NCBI GenBank assembly: GCA_947247005.1
Contig: OX365954.1
Span: forward strand, 5,782,001 to 5,846,000
Direction: 5' to 3'
Origin: Spisula solida
Lineage: Eukaryota > Mollusca > Bivalvia > Venerida > Mactridae
Length of the DNA: 64,000 nt
Shown here: one piece after another, positions 37,293-48,060 of the stretch
How the letters are laid out: every line of letters starts with the position of its first letter
How positions within the stretch are numbered: position 1 is the stretch's first letter
Translations under genes and position numbers: made by a program
Notes under the pieces: model-generated
The model's input: only the letters and a program-made list of their open reading frames with translations
Databases searched by the model: none
Told to the model about the DNA's origin: nothing

Positions 37293-38289
37293 CGTGGGAC
37301 GTTCAAAAATAAACAGGACTGGGGCCCTCGTGGCTACAGTTTTCGATAATATGAAAATTCTATTACATAATATCTAATCGCAATTTAATTGCGAAAATTT
37401 GATATCTGATTTATCGAGTTACACTATCACGTCCTCTTAAAATCGTCCATTTTGAAACCATGGTAACACACACCCGGCGCAGCCCAACAATTACCATTAA
37501 TGGCGATAACGTAATGGGGTGTATTTTTAATACTATTATATCGTTTGTTTCCAAACCTCGCCATTACATGTTACATGCTGGACGATGTCTGCAAAAATGG
37601 GGACATTTGGACGTTAGGTACTGAAATAAACAGAAGTTGAACTCCAAGTGTGACAAATTCGTGACGCAAAAGTTAGCGTTACCAGAACGTAAGGAAAAAC
37701 GGACAAAAACCAAGTTTTGTCAACAGCAAGATGATTATGTCCTATTAATCGTATGAAATAATCGTAACTACATTTTGGAAACAGTTCTGCAAGTCGTTTA
37801 TCAGTTTTAGAATGACACAAATGATTTAATGTTAACATTTTAGCTGTGTAAGACAATAAGTTATAGGCAATCATAAGAACGTCTGTGACGTCAGTTACCG
37901 ATATCAACGTTTCATGGTACGGATTTGTGCCTAGATATGCGATGAAAGATCCCGAAAAATACATGAGATTCTCGCCAACGCATTACTTTTGTGGCTCAGT
38001 GTGGTGCTGGAATGTATTCAACAACCTTATCACTACAAACTTCGTAATTCATAGCCCTATGCGAAGCTCTAACGTCGTGTGAAATAGCGCGACGTCATAT
38101 TGTGCGCGGGTCAACGTTAGTGACCTTGTTTAGTCACCTGTAACTCTCGGACCGCGAATTTGTTTTAGTTCATATTTTTACAGTATGTAAAAAAAGGATT
38201 TTGATATCTGATGGTTTATAATTTGATTTATTTCGTTTAATCATGCGGGTTTTGTGGCAATAGTCCTGTTTATTTTTTAACGTCCCACG
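37293..38289. mobile_element. 997-bp mariner-type non-autonomous element, TA-flanked, copy B only
   Basis: Terminal inverted repeats of about 30 bases: left cgtgggacgttcaaaaataa, right inverted cgtgggacgttaaaaaataa, both continuing acaggact. TA lies at 37291-37292 and 38290-38291. Copy A holds the empty site with a single TA (gttttgtatgtgacc, near 29232). The interior contains TGACGTCA near 37886 and short frames on both strands, none with transposase motifs. Confidence 0.8.
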
Positions 38290-41130
38290 TATGTGCCCCT
38301 TTGTAACTGAAATGCTTCATTTCGTCCAAACAGACGTGTGTAAATAAAAATAATTGTCTCTGTTTATGTGTTGTCCTCAAGGGTTCGTTCGTGGCTCTTA
38401 CTCGAGTATATTTCACCGTTCTTATGACATACACAGCGTAACATTTTAACAATGATTCGGCAGTAAATCAGCATGTGCTTTAAATCCAACATTATGTTTT
38501 TTCTTATTTTTTGTAATCCCCGTAAATATTTGAAAAACTACCGTTACCGTGCAGTGTAAGTCTAACAAATTTTTCATCAAAAACACGTTCTGATATATGA
38601 ATCAAATTCCGTCCAAATATGTTTATTATTTTGTTATCGATGACACAGTTACTTGCAAACAATAATATAAAATTGACAGGATCGCCAAAAAAAACTGTTA
38701 AATAATGGGTATATTAGTTTAAATTGATGCACCAGTTATGATGTCATATCTAGGTCACCATTGATTTGTCCAACGACTTTCTTCTTAGAATTGTTCTTGA
38801 AAACTCTCCTGTCATAGTCATAATATTGAATGAAATATTTATGACATGAAAGCAAGTATGGAAGAGGCGATGAATTTTAATAGCATAGCATGTTTGTATT
38901 GAATTAAAACAGCTTCTCAGATATATCAACAGACTTATCATACATGTTGTTTTGATGACAACTTCTTTCAAAAATGTACTATATTGTGGAAGGTTTATAC
39001 AATTTTACAGTTTTGCGAGTATTTTGACAATAAGACATATTTTTCAGTAGGCAATGTATGGTCTGTTTGCATCTTACAATTTACGAAAAAAACTGAAGAG
39101 TTTTTGCTTTTTGTAATGTTCGATATAAGACCGATATGCTATGAACAACGAGACTTACAAGCTAGTACCAACATGACTGCTTCTTCCTACAGTTATTACT
39201 GTTTCAATTGATAATGTCGCTGTAAATAGCGTGACATGCTTTCCCGCCAAAACTGATGAATGAAATGTTTCTTAAAGAGCTATTTAAGTGGCTAAATGAA
39301 GGAGAAAAAGCCATTACTCTGAGGATTACACTGGATATACCGACTTAATGTCTTTAAGTTAAACAGGCATGTTAAATCACTTCCTTTTTGTATTTTCTTC
39401 TGTCTGACATCGCAAGTTGTTCTGTCTAGCCATGTTAGACAGTACTAGTTTGAAACGATAAACTAAATTGTGTTAACTTAATGAGTCAACGCCTATATAA
39501 CCTAGTGACACAACGTCCACTTTGAGTTTGAAATTTTCAGGGTTGACTGTGTGGTTGCGACATACCAAGATAATAAAGCTCAAGCATAAACTTCAGTATC
39601 TAGAAAAAAATTATATTGTCTCGTCGAGATGATTTTACAAGCCTCTAAATTGTTAGAGTGGTTGATCATGACAGCCAGATAAACCAAGTACTGTCGATAT
39701 CAGTAGGACATGTCAATCCAACCAGGACTTCATTAACAGACATGCCTATTTTGCTGGCATCTGAAAGGTAAACCTGTTAGAAGATCTCTTTTCAAATTAT
39801 AATAAACTGCCTTAGGTTTGTAAACCATTTCCAGTCGGTGTCTTAAACACACGCAAGGACTTTCAGAAAAAGATTTAAATTGAATACTGTTGAGCACTCA
39901 ATATTTAGTCTGACAAGTCATTTCCTTCTAATTTACCTTTTATTCTATAGATCTTGGCATATATCACGGACAGAAAACAGAAGAAAATCCCTCTCAAAAC
40001 AGTTGGGTGACATTGTATACCTAATTTAAAACTATTTTGCAATTATCAAATACATGTTCTTTGGATGATAACACTAAAATTCGTACAGTACTGTAAAAGT
40101 ATGCTCAGCGGCAAGCAGATGTTTGAAAAAGATCCATGTATTATAGGAAATGTTGTCACATTATTATTATTTGTAAAGGATCAATTCCCGGTGGTATGTG
40201 GACGAACCTGATACAAAATCCCCACCGGATAATACAACCCTACCACCGGATAACTACGTAAGTCGAGGCTTCCTTTACAGAAGTAACATGGTGAGTTATA
40301 GAAAGTGAATAGCTCGAAATTGCTTTCAAATTCCGCGAATGTTTCAATGCCAACAACAATTGATGACTGTACAGTGCTTATTACTAGTATCATGTCATAA
40401 TGGTGTATTTTATATGGGAAAATGGCTGTTTGAGAACAATTTATACAAAAAATCCTGTATTTTTCCTTACCCTCGACATGGTGAAAACACTGAAAAGGAT
40501 AACAATTTACCCACGTAGCCATCAATGATGTTTACATCTATATCAAATTCGAGTATTTCGTGGTCCTCTCATATACGTACATGTACAACAATCCGCCTAC
40601 TTTGAGGAAAATATTGCTGCAATACCACACATCTATTTTTGCAAACAAAATTTTCAAGTGACAAGCCATCAATTGACGGACATTCTACAGATATGACCGT
40701 TAATGTCAAACTCTATTCAGCACTTTAGACACCCTGATACTTATCCACGTTTGGTGTGTGGTAAAGTAGCAATACGGTTGAAAGCATGTTGGAAAACGAC
40801 GAGAATTCCGAAATACACACAAACTGCTTCCATAAACATTCCTACAAGGCATTAATCTTGTTCTTCAATAAATGATGATTTGTAATAAGTGTTACCGGGT
40901 AAGATGTAATCAGTTATAACATCGACAATAATGGAGCCAGAAATGATATAACGGTTTCGATCAAGTTGATAAAAGCCATGTGAGTAGTGTTCAAAACTCC
41001 ATAAAGTAAAACTGCATAAAAACAATTAAACGAATTATACTAGAACTAATTGAGCTTATAAACGCACCAATAAGATTTAAATATCCAGGAAATTATACAG
41101 TTCGTATTTAGGTCAAAGTATCAGTAAAAA

Positions 41131-42029
41131 AAACCACCTAGACGCTATGTGGCATTAAGTACAAGACCAACACCTGCCAAATAAATGACCAAGATATGTA
41201 AAAATATTTTGCACGGATTTGATTGGAACACAACAGTTTGTATGACTGAAAACAAATATCATATAGGGCAACACACTCGCTATCAATGTTAACAAACACA
41301 CTGGTTTCATAACCATCTCGTAAACGCAGCATTATCTTGTCCTGGTAATGACGCTTTATGTCAAGGTGTACCTGTGTTACATGTTGTAATTGGGTTTGTT
41401 ACTTTTCCCTTTTATCGTATCGATTCATAAAATTCTCTGAAACATTTAAAACTGATATTAAACTGCGTTTTTTGATTGTCAGACTTACCTAACAGGAGAA
41501 TGAACCAGACTGTCCACAATGTGTAGAACTTGATATTCGTTGATATGGTAAACAAATAAATCGTTTAGTGACACTAACAAAATATTAAGACACCAATAAC
41601 AGTATAATGGTAGTCAGATCCACCATAAAAGACAAGTCTGCTCACAGTCGAGAATCATTTGGTAACCTTGTCGATACTGTTATATTAATTTCGCTGATAG
41701 CATGCCGTCAAGACAGCACAACACAACCATTTACTTGAACATTTTATTTGTTCCATTCGGACATGACCGGTTGATAAACTACTACATGGTAAAATTGTGG
41801 CTACAATATATAAGTTTGGAATTGACTGTTCCTGTATACATGTTTATCCAGATAATATCTTTGCAGTTTCCTTTACATTTGGCTGCCGGTCAAAATTTCA
41901 ACTAAATCCCTGTCGTGAAACTGACCATAATACTTCGAACACCGACAAATTGGCTTTACCAACAAACCTGAATAGAAAACATGTTATGGTTACACAGATT
42001 TAAAATACACCAAAGGGATTAAGCCATTC
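41131..42029. other. No gene recognised
   Basis: AT-rich spacer between the duplicated block and the recombinase element. Only background open frames. Confidence 0.35.
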
Positions 42030-42190
42030 AAAAAGTCTCCATTATTTTTCAAGAATGGAGACTTTTTTAACAATAACTCTCAATTATTTTGTTAACACAT
42101 TTGTGTAAACAAAATAATGGAGAGATATTATTAACAATACCTCTCCATTATTTAATATACACATGTGTTAACACAAAATGGAGACTTATT
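42030..42190. repeat. Cluster of three hairpins at the 3' flank of the recombinase element
   Basis: First hairpin: aaaaagtctccatt (from 42031) pairs with aatggagactttttt across an 8-9 base loop. Second: aacaataactctcaattatt and its continuation pair imperfectly with an inverted aataatggagagatattatt. Third: centred on acacatgtgt, between cctctccattattta and aaaatggagactta. All three are built on TCTCCATTATT. The same motif forms the hairpin at 47292-47365, so these clusters probably mark the two ends of one element. Confidence 0.65.
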
Positions 42191-42469
42191 GTTATTACAT
42201 ATATAATAGACAAATACAACGTTTCATAGAATGTTTAATTTTGAATCACATTTATGTTTAATTTTTTTCATGCAAAAGAACAAGGAGTTTAGTTGAGAAT
42301 ACAGTTTAGTATAATGGTATAACATTACTTCAAGTCTCTATAGGTAAAACATTTTGTTGAAAGTTCCTGATACAATAAGACATAATTTTCCAGAAAATGT
42401 CAGTGAAAGTACAGATGTTTTTAAACACATATACAATGTTCCAATTCAGTTTACGTCTAAAATATCCAT

Positions 42470-43618
42470 CTACCGCTTATTCAAAGATATGTTCACCGAC
42501 ACAGACATATTGGAATTGCTGTCAGTACACGTAGCAGTATGTGTCTCATTGACACCTTTGGAAGATTTTAACTTTTTTAAGTTCTGCCCTTGTATGATAT
42601 TACTAAGCTTACGCTTCTGGACCTCATTAGTTCTTTTATAGCCTCTAACAGCATTGGAACGATGCCCAGTCACTTCACAAACTAATTGCTCATGGACCTC
42701 AGTGCCATACAAACGACTGGCCGCAGACGCGCGCAGAGAATGATTAGTACGGTACCCAGACAATCCAGCCTGTTTGCATATCGTGGACACAATGTTTGCT
42801 AATTTATGTCGACCTATACATTGGCCACTGTACCATATATCAGACTTTGGATTTGCGAGAGGTCTTAAATAAAATGGGGCGTTACTAGCACTAGCAGCTG
42901 GTGGTCGATGAGCAATATACTTATGATACAGGTTAATGACACACCGTTCCGGGTTTTCCGTACTTTCATAAGCAATTACCGATTTAGACTTCACTTTCCT
43001 ATGTTTCAGTCCTCCTTGGTTGGTTTTTGAGTAATCCTCTGTATGCATGATGTACCGACCGCGCTCATTGTGTCCTTCCGTTATTTGAGAAGATGGTCCA
43101 AATCGTCAATCCCTATGTTCTTGCCCACCTCTTAAAGCAAAGTTTAATCCAAACATGTACAATATTGTATTAAGAAGTTGGGTTGGTTCCTCGCTACCAA
43201 GAACCCCTTTAGACCACAAAATATCTTCCTCGTCCAAGGTAATTATTTCGGCCTGTTTTTTCGAACTATTCACGTGGTCACGTGCTCGTGATTTCATCAC
43301 ATTATCTAATGTATTCTTATTTGAATGAAAGAATCATCAGACATAAATTTATGCTGCTTCCCGATAGAATCCATATATAGTTGTAAACTTACAACCAGCG
43401 AATAAAGTGTATCTGAAGGGTAATCATCTCCATTACGTTTCTTCACTTCACAATTAAACCTCGATATGGAGAAGTTCAACTCATCTTTCGTCATCTCTTC
43501 AAGCGAAACGAGAATGGGACTCATATCCATCTTGCCTGATAGGATGTTTCTATGTTGCTGCCATTCTTTAAATAAGTTAACAGCCCATTTCAGCTTAGAA
43601 TTAGTACTTTCAGCGAAC
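42470..43618 (-). pseudogene. Crypton-like tyrosine recombinase (DUF3504 type), main exon
   Basis: The exon begins after a strong acceptor (tcttttttcag) with FAESTNSKLKWAVNLFKEW, an N-terminal core-binding-like region (MTKDELNFSISRF, DTLYSLVVSLQLYMDS). A one-base loss near 43312 shifts the frame, which continues LDNVMKSRARDHV. The catalytic domain shows the first Arg in ALRGGQEHR (about 43127). A TGA stop at 43106-43108 stands in place of a Leu. It resumes RFGPSSQITEGH, then TNHSLRASAAS (H-x-x-R, 42731-42742), TGHRSNAVRGYKR (His and the nucleophile Tyr at about 42640), and a Lys-rich tail ending at 42470. All the signature residues R, HxxR, H and Y are present, but the gene is broken twice. 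Related domains occur in Cryptons and in the Crypton-derived KIAA1958, ZMYM and QRICH1 genes. Such enzymes cut and rejoin DNA through a tyrosine, without DDE chemistry. Confidence 0.8.
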
Positions 43619-44760
43619 CTGAAAAAAGAATAATATTTTTATTATTAAAATTAATAATGCATTAAATAACAAGATCTGTCACTGTAAGGGACATATGCCC
43701 CCTCCCCCGGAGTGCGATGTTTATACAAATAGTCTAAGTTACCAAAATGTCTAATTCATAAAGGGCCATAAGTGCTTACCAAACCATCCTAGAGTTATGC
43801 GACTTGTCGAGTAGTGGTGACTAATGATTTTAAATAAACGTGACAAGTTTCAATGTAATACTAGTAGCATTGATCAATAGTAAACAAACTATTGAACTTA
43901 TAAAAAGAACATTTTTTTCAACAACCTGTGAAACTTTGGAAAAGAGGAGGCCTGAAACAGGTTTCAGACGGTACTGGTAAAAACGGCTAAGCTGCTGAAA
44001 AAAGCTTATATTTCATGGAAAGCAAATAATTTTCCCAAGAGCGGCGTGTACCTCATGGGAAATAAATAAAATACTAAGGCTATTTTTGTTTTCGATTTGA
44101 AGCAAATTTGGTCTTGGAATTGTAGCCAAAAGTCACGTGTTATTGCCACACTGTAGTATGGCTTCCGATTGACTCGCCCGCAATAATAATAATCAGTGTT
44201 CCCAATCACGCGATCGTGCTAATTTGACAGTGAAAGTATTAAGGTCATTTTATAGCCGTAAGTTGTTTTTTCAATAATGAATATATTACATGCAAATATC
44301 CTGCACATGCTTGGAAAACCATTTGAACGGGCTACCCCCTGAACTGCTGTTTTGCCACCAAACATTCTCGTTTTAGCTGTTAAAACAGTTCTAACTGCAA
44401 AAGTGGTTGAACATGAATGCTAGTAGCGTTAAAACGTGGTCTAAGGTGGGGGAAATCTTAGTTCCGAGGGCATAGCACAATCGAATCAAGTACAGTACGA
44501 GTACACACGCATGTCTAGTGAATAAAAACCTTAAACCCCACCTTTCAACATTCGCGGAATTAGTCTCACATATACTAGCCTTGTACATAAATAAATATGT
44601 TTTATAAATATAAACAAAAAGACATCACTTTTTGGGCGAGTGACGGCTTGTTTCAATACGTACATTTATTTGAAAGGTAAACTTTGTTAAAAATCATACA
44701 GAGGAATTATTTGTTTAAATCACCACAGCTTCATTAGATATTGCTTTTATAATTATCTAT
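43619..44760. other. Presumed intron of the recombinase gene, left part; no gene recognised
   Basis: AT-rich sequence upstream (minus sense) of the recombinase main exon. Short open frames only. No inverted repeat or RNA motif was recognised in this part. Confidence 0.35.
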
Positions 44761-44945
44761 GTGTCACACAGTCGTCGAGTGGGTAACGCTCTCGACTACG
44801 GATCATGTGGTCACAGGTTCGAATCTCGACCGGGTACTTGGATTATTTTTGAAACACTTTTCAGAATGGTCATTCTCTTACGACTGCCTCAGTCCACAGG
44901 AACCTGCATTAATAATTTGAAGGAAAAAAATGAAAAAAAAATGCG
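44761..44945 (+). mobile_element. SINE with a tRNA-Arg(ACG)-like head
   Basis: The head reads agtcgtcgagtgggtaacgc, then gactacggatca around an ACG anticodon, then the B-box ggttcgaatctc. This closely follows the animal tRNA-Arg(ACG) layout but with poorly paired stems. A body of about 100 bases follows (gactgcctcagtccacagga, then acctgcattaataatttgaa) and an A-rich tail (ggaaaaaaatgaaaaaaaa). Head, body and A-rich tail together are the structure of a polymerase III SINE. It sits inside the presumed recombinase intron. Confidence 0.65.
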
Positions 44946-45030
44946 ATTGTATCCCAAGAACTATTCTAATACAAACATTTTCTCTATACCAACTTGACAG
45001 TTAAAACATGATCTAGGCAGTTAAAAGGGC

Positions 45031-45222
45031 TTATAACAATACAGAATACATCCGCACCTCAACCGGTCGGTACCGATAATCGTCTAATATCGGCTTTTAA
45101 AGCGAACGCTCAATGGAGTCGACGCCATTTCAAAACTCCACAAATATTGGCTTTAAAAGCCGATATTAGACGATTATCGGTACCGACCGGTTGAGGTGCG
45201 GATGTATTCTGTATTGTTATAA
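45031..45222. mobile_element. 192-bp palindrome with perfect 73-bp arms (foldback element)
   Basis: Positions 45031-45103 and 45150-45222 are exact reverse complements over all 73 bases, separated by a 46-base loop. The arms begin ttataacaatacagaataca and contain palindromic accggtcggtaccg. The ends are TTATAA, which may include a target duplication. Perfect arms in otherwise decaying DNA suggest a recent insertion or continuing homogenisation. No coding capacity. Confidence 0.85.
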
Positions 45223-45560
45223 TTCAATTTTCTTTTATTTTTTTTTCAAATTATAAATGCAAGTTCCTGTGCTCAGTCGAACGCAAAATTATAATTATCT
45301 ATAATAAAACACATTATCATCGGTGAAATTCACAAACCTCGTAATAAATGTTAAATGACTTTTTAAGAAATATTCAACGTCTGAATGCAAAACTCACCGG
45401 CACATTCGTCTAAAAGTCAAATAGTATACTTACTATATCGTAAATAAAGCTTGCAGCATAAAAACCATTTGCACTGATTAGTACATTTTCGATTATTACA
45501 GACAGGAGCAGCTATTATTAATACATGTGCATGTACTTATATATTTATTGATACAATTTA

Positions 45561-46157
45561 TATGAGCCAGTCTCCTATATGTAATTACTATATGTAACAA
45601 GATTTTGATAAAGCTCTAAAATAAGGAAAAATACATATCTATTGATTCTATTTTAAGTAATTGACCCAAATAGTACTATACCTTAGCTTTAAATTTTCCT
45701 ATGAATTATGTCGAAAACACATACTTCGTTGCTATAGTGACCAATTTCAGATAAGTACTCCGATCGAGAAAAACGAGGATTTAGTTGTTTAAAACAGATG
45801 TAGCCTTTCTCTGAATGCAAACAATTTAGATTTTGATATATATTTTGAAAAGTGAAACATAATTATAGAATTTGGTACTATTTTGAACAGTTTATGTCAA
45901 AAATTGTTCAAATGGTGTTATAATGAAATACTTATTTCAGTTACGTCGAATAACGTTTGAATGACGTTTGCGACGTCACACAAAAAAGCTCCAAATAGGG
46001 ACTCTACCAAAACAGCTGTAACTTCCTTAAAACTCAAGATTTTAATATAATTTATTTTGCAATTTGCTTATTTAATATTATCCTGTAATACTATGGAAAA
46101 TCTTAAAGTCAATATTTTTGTCAATATAGCAGGTTTTCCTGGAGACTGGCTCATATA
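45561..46157. mobile_element. About 600-bp MITE, copy 2 of the 13-kb family
   Basis: Colinear with 13019-13580. Shared phrases include gaattatgtcgaaa, tacttcgttgctat, agttgtttaaaacag, cgtcgaataacgtttgaatg and caggttttcctggag. The right inverted end is ggagactggctcatatat. The left end keeps tatgagccagtctcc but has lost part of the repeat. It lies inside the presumed recombinase intron. Confidence 0.7.
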
Positions 46158-46650
46158 TAATTGAAAAGAAAGCTGATAATTGTTGTAACTTGTCGAATAA
46201 ATATTCTATAAGGACGTGTTATGATCGCTCACAGAAAGTGTTAATACGGTGTATAAACCTAATCACTGTATGACTTATTAGGAGACCATACACTTTAACT
46301 TATATGACTTATTGCGAGCAAAAGCATGTATAACTTCCGCTCATTGTATGACATTTTGAGAGAATATACAATTCAACGTGAATGACTTGTTGCGATAACC
46401 GAAAGATGAATCGTCTATACACTGTGGTTCTGGTACGAGGTTTGCGAATTTAACGGACGATACAGAATTTATTATTTCTTATTCTTCCAACATTAGTGAC
46501 TATTACAGGTATTCGGCATGTAACATAATTATGACATCAACAGATCAACGGGTGTTTCACAGATATTTAATGAAGTGGTTTTTTTTATGTTGAATCAACT
46601 ATATTTACACATGTTTTAGCTCTCTGGATGGGTTGTAAGTGGGTCTGACA

Positions 46651-46667
46651 GGGGGGGGGGGGGGGGG
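46651..46667. repeat. Poly-G tract (17 G)
   Basis: Uninterrupted G17 next to the recombinase first exon. Possible homopolymer length error in the source sequence. Confidence 0.8.
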
Positions 46668-46760
46668 TCACAGCCAACATGCCAAATACCTTTGGTTGCT
46701 ATATGCGAAAGATAAAAATAAAAAAAGTATGTGGTCAGGCAAATATCCGAATATACTCAC

Positions 46761-47061
46761 TGCTTCTTTTGAAGACTTCAATAATTCCATTATCCAAAGA
46801 TGCATGAAACCTGTCCTGTTTAACATCACTGCTATGTTTGGATAGTTCCGTTGACAAAGGCAGATACTGAATAGCCTTGGTGGAAACTTGGTCAGGCTTA
46901 TCATCGGAAATATCCGAAAATATGTTGGATGACTGCTGTGTGTCCTTGGTATCAATCATATCCAGAATGTTGTCACATAACTGATCAGTGTCATAATTAC
47001 AGTCTACAGAATATCTTAACTGGGTGATAAATATCTCATCGTCGGAAATATCGGATGCCAT
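46761..47061 (-). pseudogene. Probable first exon of the Crypton-like recombinase gene
   Basis: From an ATG at 47059-47061 the frame reads MASDISDDEIFITQLRYSV, then an acidic low-complexity region with the repeated SDISDD phrase, and ends DRFHASLDNGIIEVFKRS. The N-terminal acidic segment followed by RF-x-LxxxxIxxx is what I expect just before the KWAVNLFKEW core of these recombinases. The donor region reads AGAAGCAGTGAGTAT. A phase-2 junction giving KRS-RFAEST would need AG|GTGAGT, so one G appears lost at the exon edge, a third lesion. Linking it to the exon at 43618, about 3.1 kb away, is an inference from phase, order and family pattern. Confidence 0.5.
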
Positions 47062-47145
47062 GTTACCTCTTTCAGTGACATTGGGTAAGTGACCATGGCT
47101 TGATATAATTACACAAACTAAATACACATGGTTGTATGGACTACA

Positions 47146-47167
47146 CTCCATTACTGGAGTAATGGAG
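47146..47167. repeat. Short palindrome ctccattact/ggagtaatggag
   Basis: Near-perfect 22-base palindrome using the same TCCATTA motif as the larger hairpins at 42030-42190 and 47292-47365, lying between the recombinase start codon and the outer hairpin. Confidence 0.6.
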
Positions 47168-47291
47168 AGTCATTGTATTATTTTACAGGACTCATGAAAA
47201 AGGCATGGTGTAATCAGTCATTTGTATCATGGTTATTCTTAAGAGGTACAAATAGGGTGTATGGGTGTATTTTAAGTCAGAGAAAGTTCGC

Positions 47292-47365
47292 GTATCTGTC
47301 CATTCCTGAGAAATAATGGAAACTCGGGGCCTCGTCTCCATTATTTCTCAGGAATAGACAGATAC
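47292..47365. repeat. 32-bp-arm hairpin at the 5' flank of the recombinase element
   Basis: The left arm starts gtatctgtccattcctgaga (47292-47323). The right arm starts gtctccattatttctcagga (47334-47365). Arms match at 30 of 32 positions with a ten-base loop, and weaker pairing (agagaaagt / actttctccct) extends outward. The right arm also matches the 3'-flank hairpin at 42035 in direct orientation (gtctccattatttNtca-gaat). This supports a shared terminal sequence for the element. Confidence 0.72.
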
Positions 47366-47639
47366 TTGTACTTTCTCCCTAACGTAAAGTCAAGATTACT
47401 TAGAGCAACACTATCTCAGATACCCCTGCTGTAATTCACTCCTTTTTGTTCACCACCAAGCAAGTCATGTTCGACGGAGATTTACATACTGACCCTCAAT
47501 GATGGAAGTATAGCAGCTGCTTTTTATAGATGAAGACTAGAATTCTTCAAGAATTTCGTTCTCAACCCTTGCAATTGCTATCGTTTTGTATTGTAAAATA
47601 CCTTTGAAATTGTATTATCCAATTTCACTCGAATACAGT

Positions 47640-48060
47640 CATGCCGACTAGTTAATGCTTGGTTTCAATATCCGAGCTTCTAGGAGATAAATATTTACTC
47701 ACATTAAATTAATCCGAAAACAGCAATGAAATATGTTCTAAATACGCAAAAGCCTTATTTAATAAACATCTATATTACCAATGTTCTACATGGCTAAATC
47801 GAATATGTGGCTTGGAAACTGTGGTTCCTTTACAGACTACTGAGTCATTATTAAGAATTATGCAATGAACTACAATACCACTTGCTAACTTTACCTTTCG
47901 TTAACGGTATTCCGATTATCATCACAACTTAAACTTAATTACAACCGTTCTTGTATTTCTTAACTTGAGAGTTTTGTTCTCATTTATAACGTTAAACAAA
48001 TAGGCAAGTTTGATTATTACCTCATTATTAGGATGAGAATCTTATACCATTGGCAACAAT
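47640..48060 (+). repeat. Segmental duplication, fragment C
   Basis: Matches 32600-32960 (just upstream of copy B). Shared phrases include cattatt-agaattat-ca-tgaac-acaata, then gttctcattta and gagaatcttatacca. The matching frame that is open upstream of copy B is full of stops and indels here, so the homology is not coding-driven. Confidence 0.6.

Larger units (their letters stand above)
33040..41130 (+). repeat. Segmental duplication, copy B
   Basis: Tandem partner of 26141-32620. It is longer because of private insertions at 33372-33704, 34768-35464, 35942-36034 and 37293-38289, and extra sequence near 38350-38540. The sequence just upstream (about 32640-33040) matches fragment C at 47640-48060, so the original unit extended further left. 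The 105-codon minus frame at 32795-33112 is not conserved in fragment C and is judged non-coding. Confidence 0.8.

Noticed and set aside
40181..40525. 114-codon minus-strand frame in copy B
   Set aside because: The matching region of copy A (about 31500-31680) has an in-frame TAA and mostly amino-acid-changing differences, as expected of non-coding DNA.
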